Of a stretch of 64,000 bases of DNA, positions 24,773 to 33,802 are shown piece by piece. The position numbers were made by a program, and so were the translations under genes. The notes under the pieces were generated by a model. The model did no database searches, was not told the origin of the DNA, and worked only from the letters and a program-made list of their open reading frames with translations. The number at the start of each line of letters is the position of its first letter. Within the stretch, counting starts at the first letter, position 1. The stretch comes from Sinomonas sp. P10A9 (GTDB lineage Bacteria; Actinomycetota; Actinomycetes; Actinomycetales; Micrococcaceae), in NCBI RefSeq assembly GCF_041022165.1, contig NZ_CP163302.1, positions 1,054,001-1,118,000 on the forward strand, in the 5' to 3' direction.

Positions 24773-25996
24773 ATGAGCAAGCCCCTTGGCGTCGCCGTCA
24801 TCGGCGCAGGCATGGCCGGCAAGGCCCATGCCGCCGCCTACCGCACCGCGAGCACCCTGTACAAGCCCACGCTGCCCGAGATCCGCCTCGTCTCGATCGG
24901 CGACGTCAACGCGGAATTCGGGCAGGCCGCCGCGACCCGCTTCGGCTACGCGCGCCACGACTCCTCGTGGCAGGCCATCGCCGAGGCGGACGACATCGAC
25001 GTCGTGAGCGTCGTCATCGCCAACTCGCTCCACCGCGAGGTGGTCGAGGGCCTCCTCGCCGCCGGCAAGCATGTCCTGTGCGAGAAGCCTCTCTCCGACA
25101 CGCTCGCCGATGCCCGCGCGATGGCCGACGCCGCGAGGGCCGCGGAGGAGCGCGGCGTCCTGGGCCGCATCGGCTTCACCTACCGCCGCACGCCCGGCAT
25201 CGCCGCGATCCGCAAGCTCATCCAGGACGGCACCCTCGGCCGCCCGCTCCACTTCTCGGGCCGCTACTGGACCGACTACGGCTGCAGCCCGCAGGCCCCC
25301 ATGAGCTGGCGCTACAAGGGCGGCCCCGGCTCGGGCGCGCTCGCCGACGTGGGCAGCCACCTCGCCTATGTGGGCGAGTTCCTGTGCGGAGACATCCAGT
25401 CCGTCTCCGGCGGCCAGCTCTCCACCGCGATCACGGAGCGCCCGCTCCCGCTCGGCGCCGTCATGGGCCACGACCACGCGGCCGTGTCGGACAAGCTCGA
25501 GCCGGTGGAGAACGACGACGTTGCCTCCTTCTCCGCCGAGTTCGCCTCGTGCATCGGCTCGCTCTCGGTCTCCCGCGTGGCCTCCGGCCACGCGAACTCG
25601 CTCATGTTCGAGGTGTTCTGCGAGAACGGCGCCGCGCTCTTCGACCAGCGCCGCCCCGCCGAGATCGGCCTGTTCCTCAACGAGGGCCCCTACGCCCAGA
25701 ACGGCTACCGCCAGGTGATCCTCGGCCCCGACCACCCGTACATCGCCGGTGGCCTCGCGATGGACGCGCCGAGCGTCGGCTTCGGCCAGAATGACGCCTT
25801 CGGCTACCAGGCCCGCGCCTTCCTCGAGGAGGTCGCAGGGCTGTCCGAGTCCGACTCCCTCCCACGCAACGCGACGTTCGACGAGGGCGTGCGGAACATG
25901 GAGATCCTCGGCGCCGTCGCCCAGTCCGCCGCCGATTCCGGCCGCCGCGTCGAGGTGCCATCGGCGCAGAAGCCCACTGCCGCCGTCGTGCGCTGA
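24773..25996 (+). CDS. Gfo/Idh/MocA oxidoreductase
   Basis: This 407-aa protein is longer than the inositol dehydrogenases. Motifs are VAVIGAGMAGKAHAAAY, HVLCEKPLSD, and GSGALADVGSHLAYVGEFL, keeping the Lys, Asp and His expected for catalysis. The longer C-terminal sheet (GNDAFGYQARAFLEEV region) resembles the subgroup acting on larger sugar derivatives or glycosides. GAAGGAGAG precedes the ATG. It is co-transcribed with the TIM barrel at 26023 and controlled by the divergent LacI gene and an IolR-like box. Oxidation of a sugar or cyclitol ring hydroxyl is the likely step. Confidence 0.85.
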   Translation: MSKPLGVAVIGAGMAGKAHAAAYRTASTLYKPTLPEIRLVSIGDVNAEFGQAAATRFGYARHDSSWQAIAEADDIDVVSVVIANSLHREVVEGLLAAGKHVLCEKPLSDTLADARAMADAARAAEERGVLGRIGFTYRRTPGIAAIRKLIQDGTLGRPLHFSGRYWTDYGCSPQAPMSWRYKGGPGSGALADVGSHLAYVGEFLCGDIQSVSGGQLSTAITERPLPLGAVMGHDHAAVSDKLEPVENDDVASFSAEFASCIGSLSVSRVASGHANSLMFEVFCENGAALFDQRRPAEIGLFLNEGPYAQNGYRQVILGPDHPYIAGGLAMDAPSVGFGQNDAFGYQARAFLEEVAGLSESDSLPRNATFDEGVRNMEILGAVAQSAADSGRRVEVPSAQKPTAAVVR

Positions 25997-26022
25997 ACCC
26001 CAGAGACCAAGAGGAACACACC

Positions 26023-27042
26023 ATGAAGCTCGGCATCTACAACGCCATCCTGCACGACCGCTCCCTTCCCGAGGCGCTCAAGGTCATCGCCGACCTCGGC
26101 CTCACCGGCATCGAGATCAACACCGGCGGCTTCCTGCCCGCCGTCCATGTCCCCACGTTCGACGACATCCTCGTCAGCGACGCGGCCCGCGATGACTACC
26201 TGGGCATCTTCGAGGGCACCGGCGTGGCCATCGCGGGCCTGAACTGCAACGGCAACCCGCTCCACCCGAAGGCCGAGATCGGCCAGAAGCACGCGGAGGA
26301 CATCCGCCGCTCGATCCGCCTCGCGGAGCGCCTGGGCCAGAACCGGGTCGTCACCATGTCCGGCCTCCCCGGCGGCGAGCCGGGCGCGACCGTGACGAAC
26401 TGGATCGTCAACGCGTGGAACTCGGCCGCGCTCGACGTCCTGGACTACCAGTGGGGGATTGCGGGGGACTTCTGGCGCGAGACCGACCGCCTCGCCGCGG
26501 ACCACGGCGTCAAGGTGGCCCTTGAGCTGCACCCGCAGAACATCGTGTTCAATACCGCCGACGTGCACAAGCTCGTCGAGCTCACCGGCGCGACCCACGT
26601 CGGGGTCGAGCTCGACGCCTCCCATCTTTTCTGGCAGCAGATGGACCCGGTGGCCGTGGTCCGCGAGCTCGGGCCCCTCGTGTTCCACGCGGCGGCCAAG
26701 GACGTGCGCGTGAACACCGAGAACGCCAAGCTCTACGGCGTCCTCGACAACCGATTCCGCCGCCTCTCCCCGGACGAGCCCCGCACCAACCTCGGCGGCG
26801 ACGAGTGGGCGAACGAGTGGCCGAAGGACTCCGCCTGGGACTTCGTTGCTCTCGGACGCGGGCACGACGCGGCGTACTGGGCCGAGTTCCTCCGAGCCCT
26901 CCGTGACGTGGACCCGGAGATGATGGTCAACATCGAGCATGAGGATGTCTCCCTCGGCCGCATCGAGGGCCTCGAGGTCGCCGCCGGCGTCCTGCTCGAG
27001 GCCGCCCGCATGATCGGCGAAGACGCGCCCGCGCGCGCCTGA
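26023..27042 (+). CDS. Sugar phosphate isomerase/epimerase-like TIM barrel
   Basis: The 339-aa barrel begins MKLGIYNAILHDRSLPEALK. Probable metal ligands are Glu in VALELHPQNIVFN, Asp/His in VELDASHLFWQQ and Glu in NIEHEDVSLG; the position that is His in the paralogue at 22419 reads FHAAAKD here, so the third ligand differs. It also shares NCNGNPLHP and TMSGLPGGEPGA with that paralogue. It lies 26 nt after the dehydrogenase, with AGAGGAA upstream. It is likely to process the keto-sugar made by that enzyme. Confidence 0.82.
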   Translation: MKLGIYNAILHDRSLPEALKVIADLGLTGIEINTGGFLPAVHVPTFDDILVSDAARDDYLGIFEGTGVAIAGLNCNGNPLHPKAEIGQKHAEDIRRSIRLAERLGQNRVVTMSGLPGGEPGATVTNWIVNAWNSAALDVLDYQWGIAGDFWRETDRLAADHGVKVALELHPQNIVFNTADVHKLVELTGATHVGVELDASHLFWQQMDPVAVVRELGPLVFHAAAKDVRVNTENAKLYGVLDNRFRRLSPDEPRTNLGGDEWANEWPKDSAWDFVALGRGHDAAYWAEFLRALRDVDPEMMVNIEHEDVSLGRIEGLEVAAGVLLEAARMIGEDAPARA

Positions 27043-27063
27043 CTCCCTGCCCCGCAGGCACGG

Positions 27064-27116
27064 ATGGTGAGTTGAGCAGGGTCGGGCGCGTCCGCATACC
27101 CTGCTCAACTCACCAT
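27064..27116. terminator. Bidirectional hairpin terminator
   Basis: A 19-bp perfect stem pairs 27064-27082 with 27098-27116 and runs into ATTTTG on the plus strand. It lies between the convergent barrel gene and the dicarboxylate symporter gene. Confidence 0.78.
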
Positions 27117-27160
27117 TTTGCGTCACGCGCTGGCCCTGACGGCGGGCCGCTCAGAACCGA

Positions 27161-28471
27161 TCAGTGTGCCAGTGCGGGTTCGGCCAGTTGGACGCGTTCG
27201 GCCTCAGTGGGGACGAAGCCGGCCTTGAGCTCGGCGTGGAAGGTCTCGGTGTCGAGTTCGCCCTGCCACTTCGCGACGGCGACGCACGAGACGATGTTGC
27301 ACACCGTGCTGGTGAGGGCGCGGGCCTCGCTCATGAAGCGGTCAATCCCGACGATGAGCGCGACGCCTGCCACCGGCAGGGTGGGCATGACGGTGAGGGT
27401 GGCGACGAGGGCCACGAAGCCGCTCCCGCTGACGCCAGCCGCGCCCTTGGAGGTCAGGAGCATCATCCCGAGCATGAGGAGGATCTGGTCCCAGCTCAGC
27501 TGGATGTCGCAGGCCTGGGCGATGAACATTGACGCGAGGGTGAGGTAGACCGCGGTGCCGGTGAGGTTGAAGGAGTACCCCGTCGGGACAACGAGTCCGA
27601 CGACGCCGCGGTCGCAGCCGATGCGTTCGAGCTTGAAGAGCAGTCGCGGGAGCACCGGCTCGCTCGAGGACGTTGCGAGGACGATGAGGAACTCGTCCCG
27701 GAAGTACCGCAGGATCCGCCAGAGGCTGAAGCCAGCGATCTTGGCGAGGATGCCCAGGCCCACGACGACGAAGACGATGCACGCCGCATAGAAGGCGAGG
27801 ATCAGCATCCCGAGGTTGCCGATCGAATGTGCGCCGTACTTGCCCACGGTGAAGGCCATGGCGCCGAACGCCCCGATGGGAGCGACCTTCATGAGGTAGC
27901 CGAAGACCACGAACAGCAGCCGGTTGAAGCTGTTGACGACGTTGAGGGCGAGCTGGCCCGGGGCGCCGAGCTTGCTGAAGGCGAAGCCGCACAGCAGGGC
28001 GATGACGAGCACGGGCAGGACCTCGCCGTCGGCGAAGGCACCGACGAAGGTCGTGGGGATGATGCCGAGGAGGAAATCGACAGGGTTGCTGCTGGGCAGC
28101 TGGCTCGTGTACTTCGAGGCGACGGAGGTGTCGAGGTGAGCGGGGTTGATGTGCATGCCAGCGCCCGGCTGGAACAGCATGACCGAGGCGAGGCCGATGG
28201 CCAGCGCCAGTGCCGTGAGCGCATAGAAGAGGCCTAGGGATCGGGCCAGAGTGGGGCCGACCTTCTTCGTGTCGGTCAGCGAGGTGATCCCGCTGACGAT
28301 CGTGCAAAAGACGATCGGGGCGATCATGAACTTCACGAGCTTGACGAACCCGTCGCCGAGCGGCTTGAGCGAGGACCCGAGGTCCGGCCACAGTGCGCCG
28401 ACGAGGACGCCCAGCGTGACGCCGATGAGGACCTGGACGTACAGGTGTCCGAGGATGGATTTGATCTTCAT
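27161..28471 (-). CDS. Dicarboxylate/amino acid:cation symporter (DctA-like)
   Basis: This is a 436-aa DAACS-family carrier with about eight membrane segments and two re-entrant loops. Hallmarks are FCTIVSGITSLTDTKKVG, the Ser-rich loop TSSSEPVLPRLL, SFNLTGTAVYLTLASMF and LTSKGAAGVSGSGFV. Such proteins import C4-dicarboxylates with Na+ or H+. AAGGAAG precedes the ATG at 28471; the long open frame upstream is a shadow of the PrpF gene. It lies 56 nt downstream of the PrpF-type gene and probably forms an operon with it, suggesting uptake of an unsaturated di- or tricarboxylate. Confidence 0.88.
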   Translation of the reverse strand: MKIKSILGHLYVQVLIGVTLGVLVGALWPDLGSSLKPLGDGFVKLVKFMIAPIVFCTIVSGITSLTDTKKVGPTLARSLGLFYALTALALAIGLASVMLFQPGAGMHINPAHLDTSVASKYTSQLPSSNPVDFLLGIIPTTFVGAFADGEVLPVLVIALLCGFAFSKLGAPGQLALNVVNSFNRLLFVVFGYLMKVAPIGAFGAMAFTVGKYGAHSIGNLGMLILAFYAACIVFVVVGLGILAKIAGFSLWRILRYFRDEFLIVLATSSSEPVLPRLLFKLERIGCDRGVVGLVVPTGYSFNLTGTAVYLTLASMFIAQACDIQLSWDQILLMLGMMLLTSKGAAGVSGSGFVALVATLTVMPTLPVAGVALIVGIDRFMSEARALTSTVCNIVSCVAVAKWQGELDTETFHAELKAGFVPTEAERVQLAEPALAH

Positions 28472-28527
28472 TGAACAACTTCCTTGATGAGCGCCCTGTC
28501 CATAGTGACAGGGGGCAGGTGGGGGGT

Positions 28528-29667
28528 CTAGGCGGTCTGGGGCACGGGCCGCGCGAGGTCGATGTCGGCCACGGCAAGATGGCGGGCCGCCCGCCGGAGG
28601 GCGACTTCGATGACGTTGCCGGCATCGTCGGTGACGACTTCGGTGGTGATGACTCCGGCGGGTGTTCCGATGCGCAGAAGAAGGGGTCCGGAGTGTGCAT
28701 CGTGCGCAGGGGGGAGGGCCTTGGCGACGACGGAGCCCGGCAGGGCCGCCGCGAGCGAGACAGCCACGGCGCTCGTGAGGCCGATCGCGGGATGCGGGGC
28801 GAGCATCGAGAGCATCCGCACCCGCAGATCGTGGCTGTCCGCGGTGATCCGGGTTCCGTCGGCGGCCGTGTAGTCGCCCGGGGGCGCCACGATGCCAACC
28901 TTCGGCACCGCGTTCTGCGGGGGATCCCCGGGCTTCCTCAGGCCCATCGCGAGGCCCGCGGAGGCGCGGGCGTCGATGAGCTGGGACAGGTGCTCGGAGA
29001 GGTTGTCGCTCATCGAGGAGAGGTCGACGCCGATCTCCTCCGCCGGGATGAGGACCGCAGGCGCTCCCGCGTCGACCAGGGTCGCCGTGACACCGCATCC
29101 GTTGGCCGCGATCTCATCCGAGGGACTGCCCGTCGGCAGGAGAGCTCCCGTGGTCTGCCCCCACGGTGCCCGGAACGAGAGGCCCACGGGCACGCCCGGT
29201 GCGTTGCTTCCAGGCACCGTTGCGTGGCCCGATGTCGGGACGCGGCGGCCGGGAGTCGCGATCGTGCCGCCAAGCACCGCCCCGGTATTGAGGTTTCGCA
29301 GGCTCACGCGCGTCGTGTCCTCGCTGGGGGAGATGATGCCTGACTGCACGGCATAGAGGGCGATCGCCGTCGCACAATTGCCGCAGTTGGAGCCCAGTTC
29401 AACCGTCGAGTCCCCGATCCCGACCTGGGCGAAGAGATAGTCGAGGTCTGCGGGCCCCCCGGGAGTGGCCCAGACGACGGCGGCTTTGGACGTCGTCGAG
29501 GTTCCCCCGCCGACGCCGTCTAGCTGGCGGGCATCTGCGGCCCCGAAGGCGTCGGCCAGCAGCGAGCCGATCTCCTCGTACGTTGAGGCATGCCGGGAGA
29601 CGTCTTCGGCGTCGAAGATCCAGCACTTGCTCGTGCCGCCCCGGTACCAGTGACCTCGGAGTTGCAC
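28528..29667 (-). CDS. PrpF-family isomerase (oxalomesaconate/aconitate-type)
   Basis: The 379-aa protein belongs to the PrpF family (diaminopimelate-epimerase fold), which moves double bonds in 2-methylaconitate or 4-oxalomesaconate. Motifs include RGHWYRGGTSKCWIF at the N-terminus, LDGVGGGTSTTSKAAVV, LGSNCGNCATAIALYAV and NGCGVTATLVD. The GTG at 29667 is preferred because AAGGAG sits six nt upstream; a GTG at 29682 is also in frame. It is divergent from a LysR gene and in line with the DctA-like carrier, so the three form a small uptake and isomerisation unit for an unsaturated carboxylate. Confidence 0.85.
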   Translation of the reverse strand: MQLRGHWYRGGTSKCWIFDAEDVSRHASTYEEIGSLLADAFGAADARQLDGVGGGTSTTSKAAVVWATPGGPADLDYLFAQVGIGDSTVELGSNCGNCATAIALYAVQSGIISPSEDTTRVSLRNLNTGAVLGGTIATPGRRVPTSGHATVPGSNAPGVPVGLSFRAPWGQTTGALLPTGSPSDEIAANGCGVTATLVDAGAPAVLIPAEEIGVDLSSMSDNLSEHLSQLIDARASAGLAMGLRKPGDPPQNAVPKVGIVAPPGDYTAADGTRITADSHDLRVRMLSMLAPHPAIGLTSAVAVSLAAALPGSVVAKALPPAHDAHSGPLLLRIGTPAGVITTEVVTDDAGNVIEVALRRAARHLAVADIDLARPVPQTA

Positions 29668-29778
29668 TGTCTTCTCCTTCACCTTGGGTGGTGCACCTCA
29701 CGGCGCCTTGTCCTTCCACGATCCAAGGCACGAGAGTTCAGCACAATCGAAGAAAAATCGAGAAGGGTCTACTTTTGC

Positions 29779-29791
29779 TAAACTCGATCCA
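29779..29791 (+). promoter_or_regulatory. -10 element placing LysR start at transcription start
   Basis: TAAACT at 29779-29784 is followed after six nt by the LysR ATG at 29791, and no Shine-Dalgarno precedes the ATG, so the mRNA is probably leaderless. TCGA repeats 12 nt apart (29748 and 29758) upstream may be part of a LysR site shared with the PrpF gene. Confidence 0.4.
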
Positions 29792-30723
29792 TGTCCGACC
29801 TCGATCTGCACAGGCTCCACGTCCTCCGCGAAGTGGGACATTCCGGGTCCCTGACGTCAGCGGCAGCGGCGCTCTCCTTCACGACCTCCGCCGTCTCGCA
29901 GCAGATCGCGAAGCTCGAGCACGAGGTGGGCGTCGCGCTCGTCGAGCGGCACCCGAGGGGAGTGGTGCTCACCGATGCGGGCCACGCGCTCCTGAGGTAC
30001 GCCGACGAGATCGACCGGACCGTCGAAGCGGCCCGCGCCGAGATGGACGAGTTCGCGGGCCTGCGGCGAGGCCAGCTTCGGATGGGGACGTTCCCCACGG
30101 TGGGTGCTTCGCTCATGCCGGATGTCGTGCTGGCCTTCCGCGCGCGCCATCCGGAGGTCGCAGTCACCGTGGTGAGCGCTCGACGCGACGGACTCCTGGA
30201 ACGGCTGCGGCGACGGGACGTCGAGCTCACGCTTCTGTGGGATTACCCATGGCAGCGCATCGAGGACGGGGACTTGGCGCTGGTGCGGCTCATGGACGAT
30301 CCAACCATGCTGCTGGTTCCGAGGGGCCACCCCATGGCTGGACATCGATCAGTGCCGATCGACGCCCTGGTCGATCAGGAGTGGATCGTCCGTGACGAGC
30401 ACCCGGTGGCCGACGTCCTCCGGCGGGTCTGCCGCGACGCCGGCTTCGAGCCCCGCATCGCCTTCGCGGCGAACGACTACCAGGAGACGCAGGGCATGGT
30501 GGCCGCGGGAATCGGGATTGCCCTTGCCCCGCAGCTGGCGCTGAGCGCCCTCCGCGCCGATATTGTGGCGGTTCCGCTCGCCGTATCGCCCATGCGCAGG
30601 ATCCTCTTGGCCCAGCTCGCCAATCGACGCCTTAGCCCTGCCGGGCAACAGGCCGTATCCGTCTTCAGGTCGACGGCGCGGCGAACGCGGTCTCGCCTGC
30701 GTTCGGACAGCGTCGAGGCCTGA
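29791..30723 (+). CDS. LysR-family transcriptional regulator
   Basis: The 310-aa protein has an N-terminal winged helix (LHRLHVLREVGHSGSLTSAAAAL, SAVSQQIAKLEHEVGVALVER; residues 4-62) and a two-lobed co-inducer domain with GTFPTVGASLMPDVVLAFR and EWIVRDEHPVADVL. It is divergent from the PrpF and dicarboxylate carrier genes and is the obvious candidate for their control. It ends 20 nt before the convergent LacI gene. Confidence 0.88.
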   Translation: MSDLDLHRLHVLREVGHSGSLTSAAAALSFTTSAVSQQIAKLEHEVGVALVERHPRGVVLTDAGHALLRYADEIDRTVEAARAEMDEFAGLRRGQLRMGTFPTVGASLMPDVVLAFRARHPEVAVTVVSARRDGLLERLRRRDVELTLLWDYPWQRIEDGDLALVRLMDDPTMLLVPRGHPMAGHRSVPIDALVDQEWIVRDEHPVADVLRRVCRDAGFEPRIAFAANDYQETQGMVAAGIGIALAPQLALSALRADIVAVPLAVSPMRRILLAQLANRRLSPAGQQAVSVFRSTARRTRSRLRSDSVEA

Positions 30724-30743
30724 ACGCCCCGCACACGCTGTGA

Positions 30744-31736
30744 TCAGTGCACGACGGCGCGTGGCGGCGCGGTGCTCGACCTCACCGTGAGCGAGGGGGG
30801 CACGAGCACGTGCTCGATCCGCCCCTCCAGCGCCTCGGCGGCAGCATGGACGGACGCGGCGGCGAGCGCATCGGGGTCCTGCCGCACGCTCGTCAGGCTC
30901 ACGTGGACCAGCGCCGCGAGGCGGGAGTCGTCGTAGCCGACAACCGAGAGGTCCTCGGGCACTTGGAGGCCGGCGGCGCGCAGCACATGGACGACGCCGA
31001 GCGCGGCTTCGTCGTTGAAGACGACTGCCGCCGTGGGCGCCTCGTGCGGGCGGATGCTGACGAGCGCGAGAAGCGTCCGGGCCGCATCCATGCCGGCCGC
31101 GTCATTCGGCCCGCCGGGCACGACGGCAGCATCCTCGCCCTCGAGGGCCCGGAACGCGGCACGGCGCGCTTCGGCGCCCACGGCGGAGCCTCCGTCGATG
31201 TGCACGAGACGGCGGTGTCCGAGGCCCCTCAGATGCGCGACGGCGAGCCCGACGCCAGCGGCCTCGTCCGTCGCGACGCTCGCGACGCCGTCGTGCGTCT
31301 GGGGCTCGAGGACCGAGACGACCGGGAGCGGGAGGGCCCCGAGCTCGTCGGGCGGCGTGTTCGGCGCGAGCACGAGGAGGGCCTCGACGCCGAGGTCCAG
31401 GAGGGACCGTAGCGCCTCGTCCTCGGAGCGCCGCGGACTGCGCGCGGACAGGGCGAGGTCGAACCCTGCCGCCGAGGCGGCCGGGTAGAGGGCCTCGACG
31501 AGCTCGGCGTGGAAGGCGCCGTCGAGCGCGAAGACGACGCCGAGCAGCCGGCTCCGCGCGCTCCGCAGCAGCCGGGCACGGGTATCGAGGCGGTAGCCGA
31601 GCCTGTCGGCAGCCGCGAGAACGCGCGCGCGGGTCGCGTCGCTCGCGCCGGGGGTGCCGCGGAACACGATCGAGACGAGGGCCCGCGAGACGCCAGCCTC
31701 GGCGGCGACGTCTGCCATGGTGGGGCGCTTGGCCAC
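30744..31736 (-). CDS. LacI-family transcriptional regulator
   Basis: The 330-aa protein has the LacI DNA-binding head PTMADVAAEAGVSRALVSIV and hinge LRSARSRLLGVVF, and a sensor domain with FHAELVEALYPAAS, VVFNDEAALGV and VPEDLSVVGYDD. The GTG at 31736 is chosen because GAGGAGGAGGA lies just upstream. Two identical 14-bp palindromes (CTAGATCGATCTAG, 56 bp centre to centre) lie between it and the divergent dehydrogenase gene at 31880, as expected for a LacI repressor bridging two operators. Confidence 0.88.
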   Translation of the reverse strand: MAKRPTMADVAAEAGVSRALVSIVFRGTPGASDATRARVLAAADRLGYRLDTRARLLRSARSRLLGVVFALDGAFHAELVEALYPAASAAGFDLALSARSPRRSEDEALRSLLDLGVEALLVLAPNTPPDELGALPLPVVSVLEPQTHDGVASVATDEAAGVGLAVAHLRGLGHRRLVHIDGGSAVGAEARRAAFRALEGEDAAVVPGGPNDAAGMDAARTLLALVSIRPHEAPTAAVVFNDEAALGVVHVLRAAGLQVPEDLSVVGYDDSRLAALVHVSLTSVRQDPDALAAASVHAAAEALEGRIEHVLVPPSLTVRSSTAPPRAVVH

Positions 31737-31778
31737 GGTCCTCCTCCTCGGCGTCGTGGAACTCCTGCGCACACTGTA

Positions 31779-31848
31779 CTAGATCGATCTAGACATGGCG
31801 CGCGAGGCGTGCCACACTGACAGCACCTGCCTCACTAGATCGATCTAG
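31779..31848. promoter_or_regulatory. Two identical LacI operators
   Basis: CTAGATCGATCTAG occurs at 31779-31792 and 31835-31848, each a perfect palindrome, in the gap between the LacI gene and the dehydrogenase it probably controls. No IolR-like box is seen here. Confidence 0.8.
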
Positions 31849-31879
31849 ATCCCATGCTGACTTTCCGAGAGGACCCCCC

Positions 31880-32998
31880 ATGAGCTACCTCCCCGTCGAC
31901 TCGGCCCGACCCGAGCCGGTCCGAGTGGGCCTCATCGGCGCCGGCTGGATGGGCGCCTTCCACGCCCGCAGCCTGGCCGAGAGGATCCCAGGCGCCACCC
32001 TCGCCGCGATCGCTGACCCAGCCATCGAGCCCGCCACGAAGCTCGCGGCCGAGCTCGGCGTCGAGAAGGTCACCGCGGACGCCGCCGACCTCTTCGCGGA
32101 TCCCGCGATCGACGCCGTCGTCATCGCCGGCCCGATCCGGTTCCACGCCCCGCTCTCGATCGCCGCCGCGCGTGCGGACAAGCACGTGTTCTGCGAGAAG
32201 CCCGGCTCCACCACCCTCGAGGAGCTCGCCGAGATCGAGGCCGCCGTCGCCGAGACGGGTGTGCACTGGCAGATCGGCTTCAACCGGCGGTACGCCGCAG
32301 ACTTCCTCGCCGCACGCCGCGACCTCGCCGCGGGCGTTGTGGGGACCCCGCAGCTCCTCCGCTCCCTCACGCGGGACCCCGGCAACGGCTCCATCCCCCA
32401 CGCCGCCCGCGTCCCCCAGTGGACCATGTTCCTCGAGACCCTCATCCACGACTTCGACGCCCTCAACTGGATGAACCCCAGTGCCGAGCCCGTCAGCGTC
32501 CACGTCTTCGCGGACGCGCTGGTCGAGCCCTCGTTCAAGGAGGCGGGCTTCATCGACACGGCCGTGGCGACGATCCGCTACAGCAACGGCGCCATTGCCG
32601 TGGCAGAGGCCAACTTCTCCGCGCTCTACGGCTACGACGTGCGCGGCGAGACCTTCGGCTCCGCCGGCATGGTCCAGGCCGGCCGCGCGACCGAGACGGC
32701 CGCGTGCCGCTACACCGCTGATGGCGTGGGCGCCGAGACGCCCCGCCTCAACATCGAGCTCTTCGCCGATGCCTACCGCGACGAGCTCGCGGACTTCGCG
32801 GCCCACGTCGCCGCCCGCCGAGACGGCACCGCGGCGCCCGACCACGGCGTTCCCGTGACACCCGGCCTCGCCGACGCCCGACGCGCCCTCGCCCTCGCGC
32901 GCGCCTGCATCGAGTCAGTCCAGAGCGGGGCGGCGGCAGGCGTCGCTGGCTCGGCTCCCGAGGGGACGCACGACGGCGCCGGGTCGGTGGCGCGATGA
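31880..32998 (+). CDS. Gfo/Idh/MocA oxidoreductase, Glu-variant
   Basis: The 372-aa protein has VRVGLIGAGWMGAFHARSL, HVFCEKPGS, GFNRRYAADF and MFLETLIHDFDALNWM. In this last motif Glu stands where inositol dehydrogenases have the catalytic Asp, while His is kept. The last ~30 residues are Ala/Gly-rich and carry the recurrent CACGACGGCG sequence, so the natural end may have been extended. GAGAGGA precedes the ATG. It overlaps the Hyi-like gene by ATGA and is under the LacI protein encoded divergently. It probably oxidises a sugar acid or polyol. Confidence 0.83.
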   Translation: MSYLPVDSARPEPVRVGLIGAGWMGAFHARSLAERIPGATLAAIADPAIEPATKLAAELGVEKVTADAADLFADPAIDAVVIAGPIRFHAPLSIAAARADKHVFCEKPGSTTLEELAEIEAAVAETGVHWQIGFNRRYAADFLAARRDLAAGVVGTPQLLRSLTRDPGNGSIPHAARVPQWTMFLETLIHDFDALNWMNPSAEPVSVHVFADALVEPSFKEAGFIDTAVATIRYSNGAIAVAEANFSALYGYDVRGETFGSAGMVQAGRATETAACRYTADGVGAETPRLNIELFADAYRDELADFAAHVAARRDGTAAPDHGVPVTPGLADARRALALARACIESVQSGAAAGVAGSAPEGTHDGAGSVAR

Positions 32999-33762
32999 GG
33001 CTCGCCGTCTGCGCGGAGATGGTCTACACGGACCTGCCGTTTATCGAGCGGGTCCGGAGGATCAGCGAGGCCGGGTTCGACGTCGAGATGTGGGACTCCC
33101 GCACCAAGGACATCGCGGAGCTCAAGGCCACTGGCGCGCGGTTCTCGTCGATGACGGGCTATGTGACGGGCTCGCTCGTCGAGCCGGACACCGCGGACCT
33201 CGTGGTGAGCACAGCGGAAGGCCTGATCCCCACGGCCCTGGAGCTCGGCGTCGAACGCCTCGTGGTGCACTCAGCGGAGCTTGTGGACGGCCAGGCCGCG
33301 CGCCCGCACTGGCGCTCGGACGGGACCATGTGGCTCACCGCGGCGAAGGCGCTCGAGCAGCTCGGCGAGCTCGGTGCCAGGCATAGGCTCACGTTCTGCC
33401 TCGAGAACCTCAACACGATCCTCGACCACCCGGGCATCCCGCTCGCGCGGGCCAAGGACACGCTCGCGCTCGTGAGAGCCGTGGACCACCCGAACGTCAG
33501 GCTCATGCTCGACCTGTACCACGCGCAGATCGGGGAGGGAAACCTCATCGAGCTGGTGCGCGAGGCCCTGCCGTGGATCGGCGAGGTCCAGGTCGCGGAT
33601 GTGCCCGGCCGCTGCGAGCCCGGCACAGGCGAGATCAACTACGCGGCGGTCCACCGGGCGCTCGCCGAGGCCGGATACGAGGGCACCGTGGGCATGGAGG
33701 CCTACGCGTCCGGCGATCCGGACGCCGCGCTCACGGCCTTCGGGGCCGCGTTCGGTCGCTGA
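32995..33762 (+). CDS. Hydroxypyruvate isomerase-family TIM barrel
   Basis: The 255-aa protein matches the Hyi/OtnI family in length and motifs: MRLAVCAEMVYTDLPFIERV, Glu in FCLENLNTILDHPG, LMLDLYHAQIGEG, and QVADVPGRCEPGTGEINYAAV, which is close to diagnostic. Family members isomerise hydroxypyruvate/tartronate semialdehyde or 2-keto-tetronates. It starts inside the stop of the dehydrogenase gene, so the oxidised product of that enzyme is probably its substrate or lies one step before it. Confidence 0.85.
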   Translation: MRLAVCAEMVYTDLPFIERVRRISEAGFDVEMWDSRTKDIAELKATGARFSSMTGYVTGSLVEPDTADLVVSTAEGLIPTALELGVERLVVHSAELVDGQAARPHWRSDGTMWLTAAKALEQLGELGARHRLTFCLENLNTILDHPGIPLARAKDTLALVRAVDHPNVRLMLDLYHAQIGEGNLIELVREALPWIGEVQVADVPGRCEPGTGEINYAAVHRALAEAGYEGTVGMEAYASGDPDAALTAFGAAFGR

Positions 33763-33802
33763 GCTCGTCGACCTACGCCGGAGCCAGTGGAAGACTGGCC
33801 CC

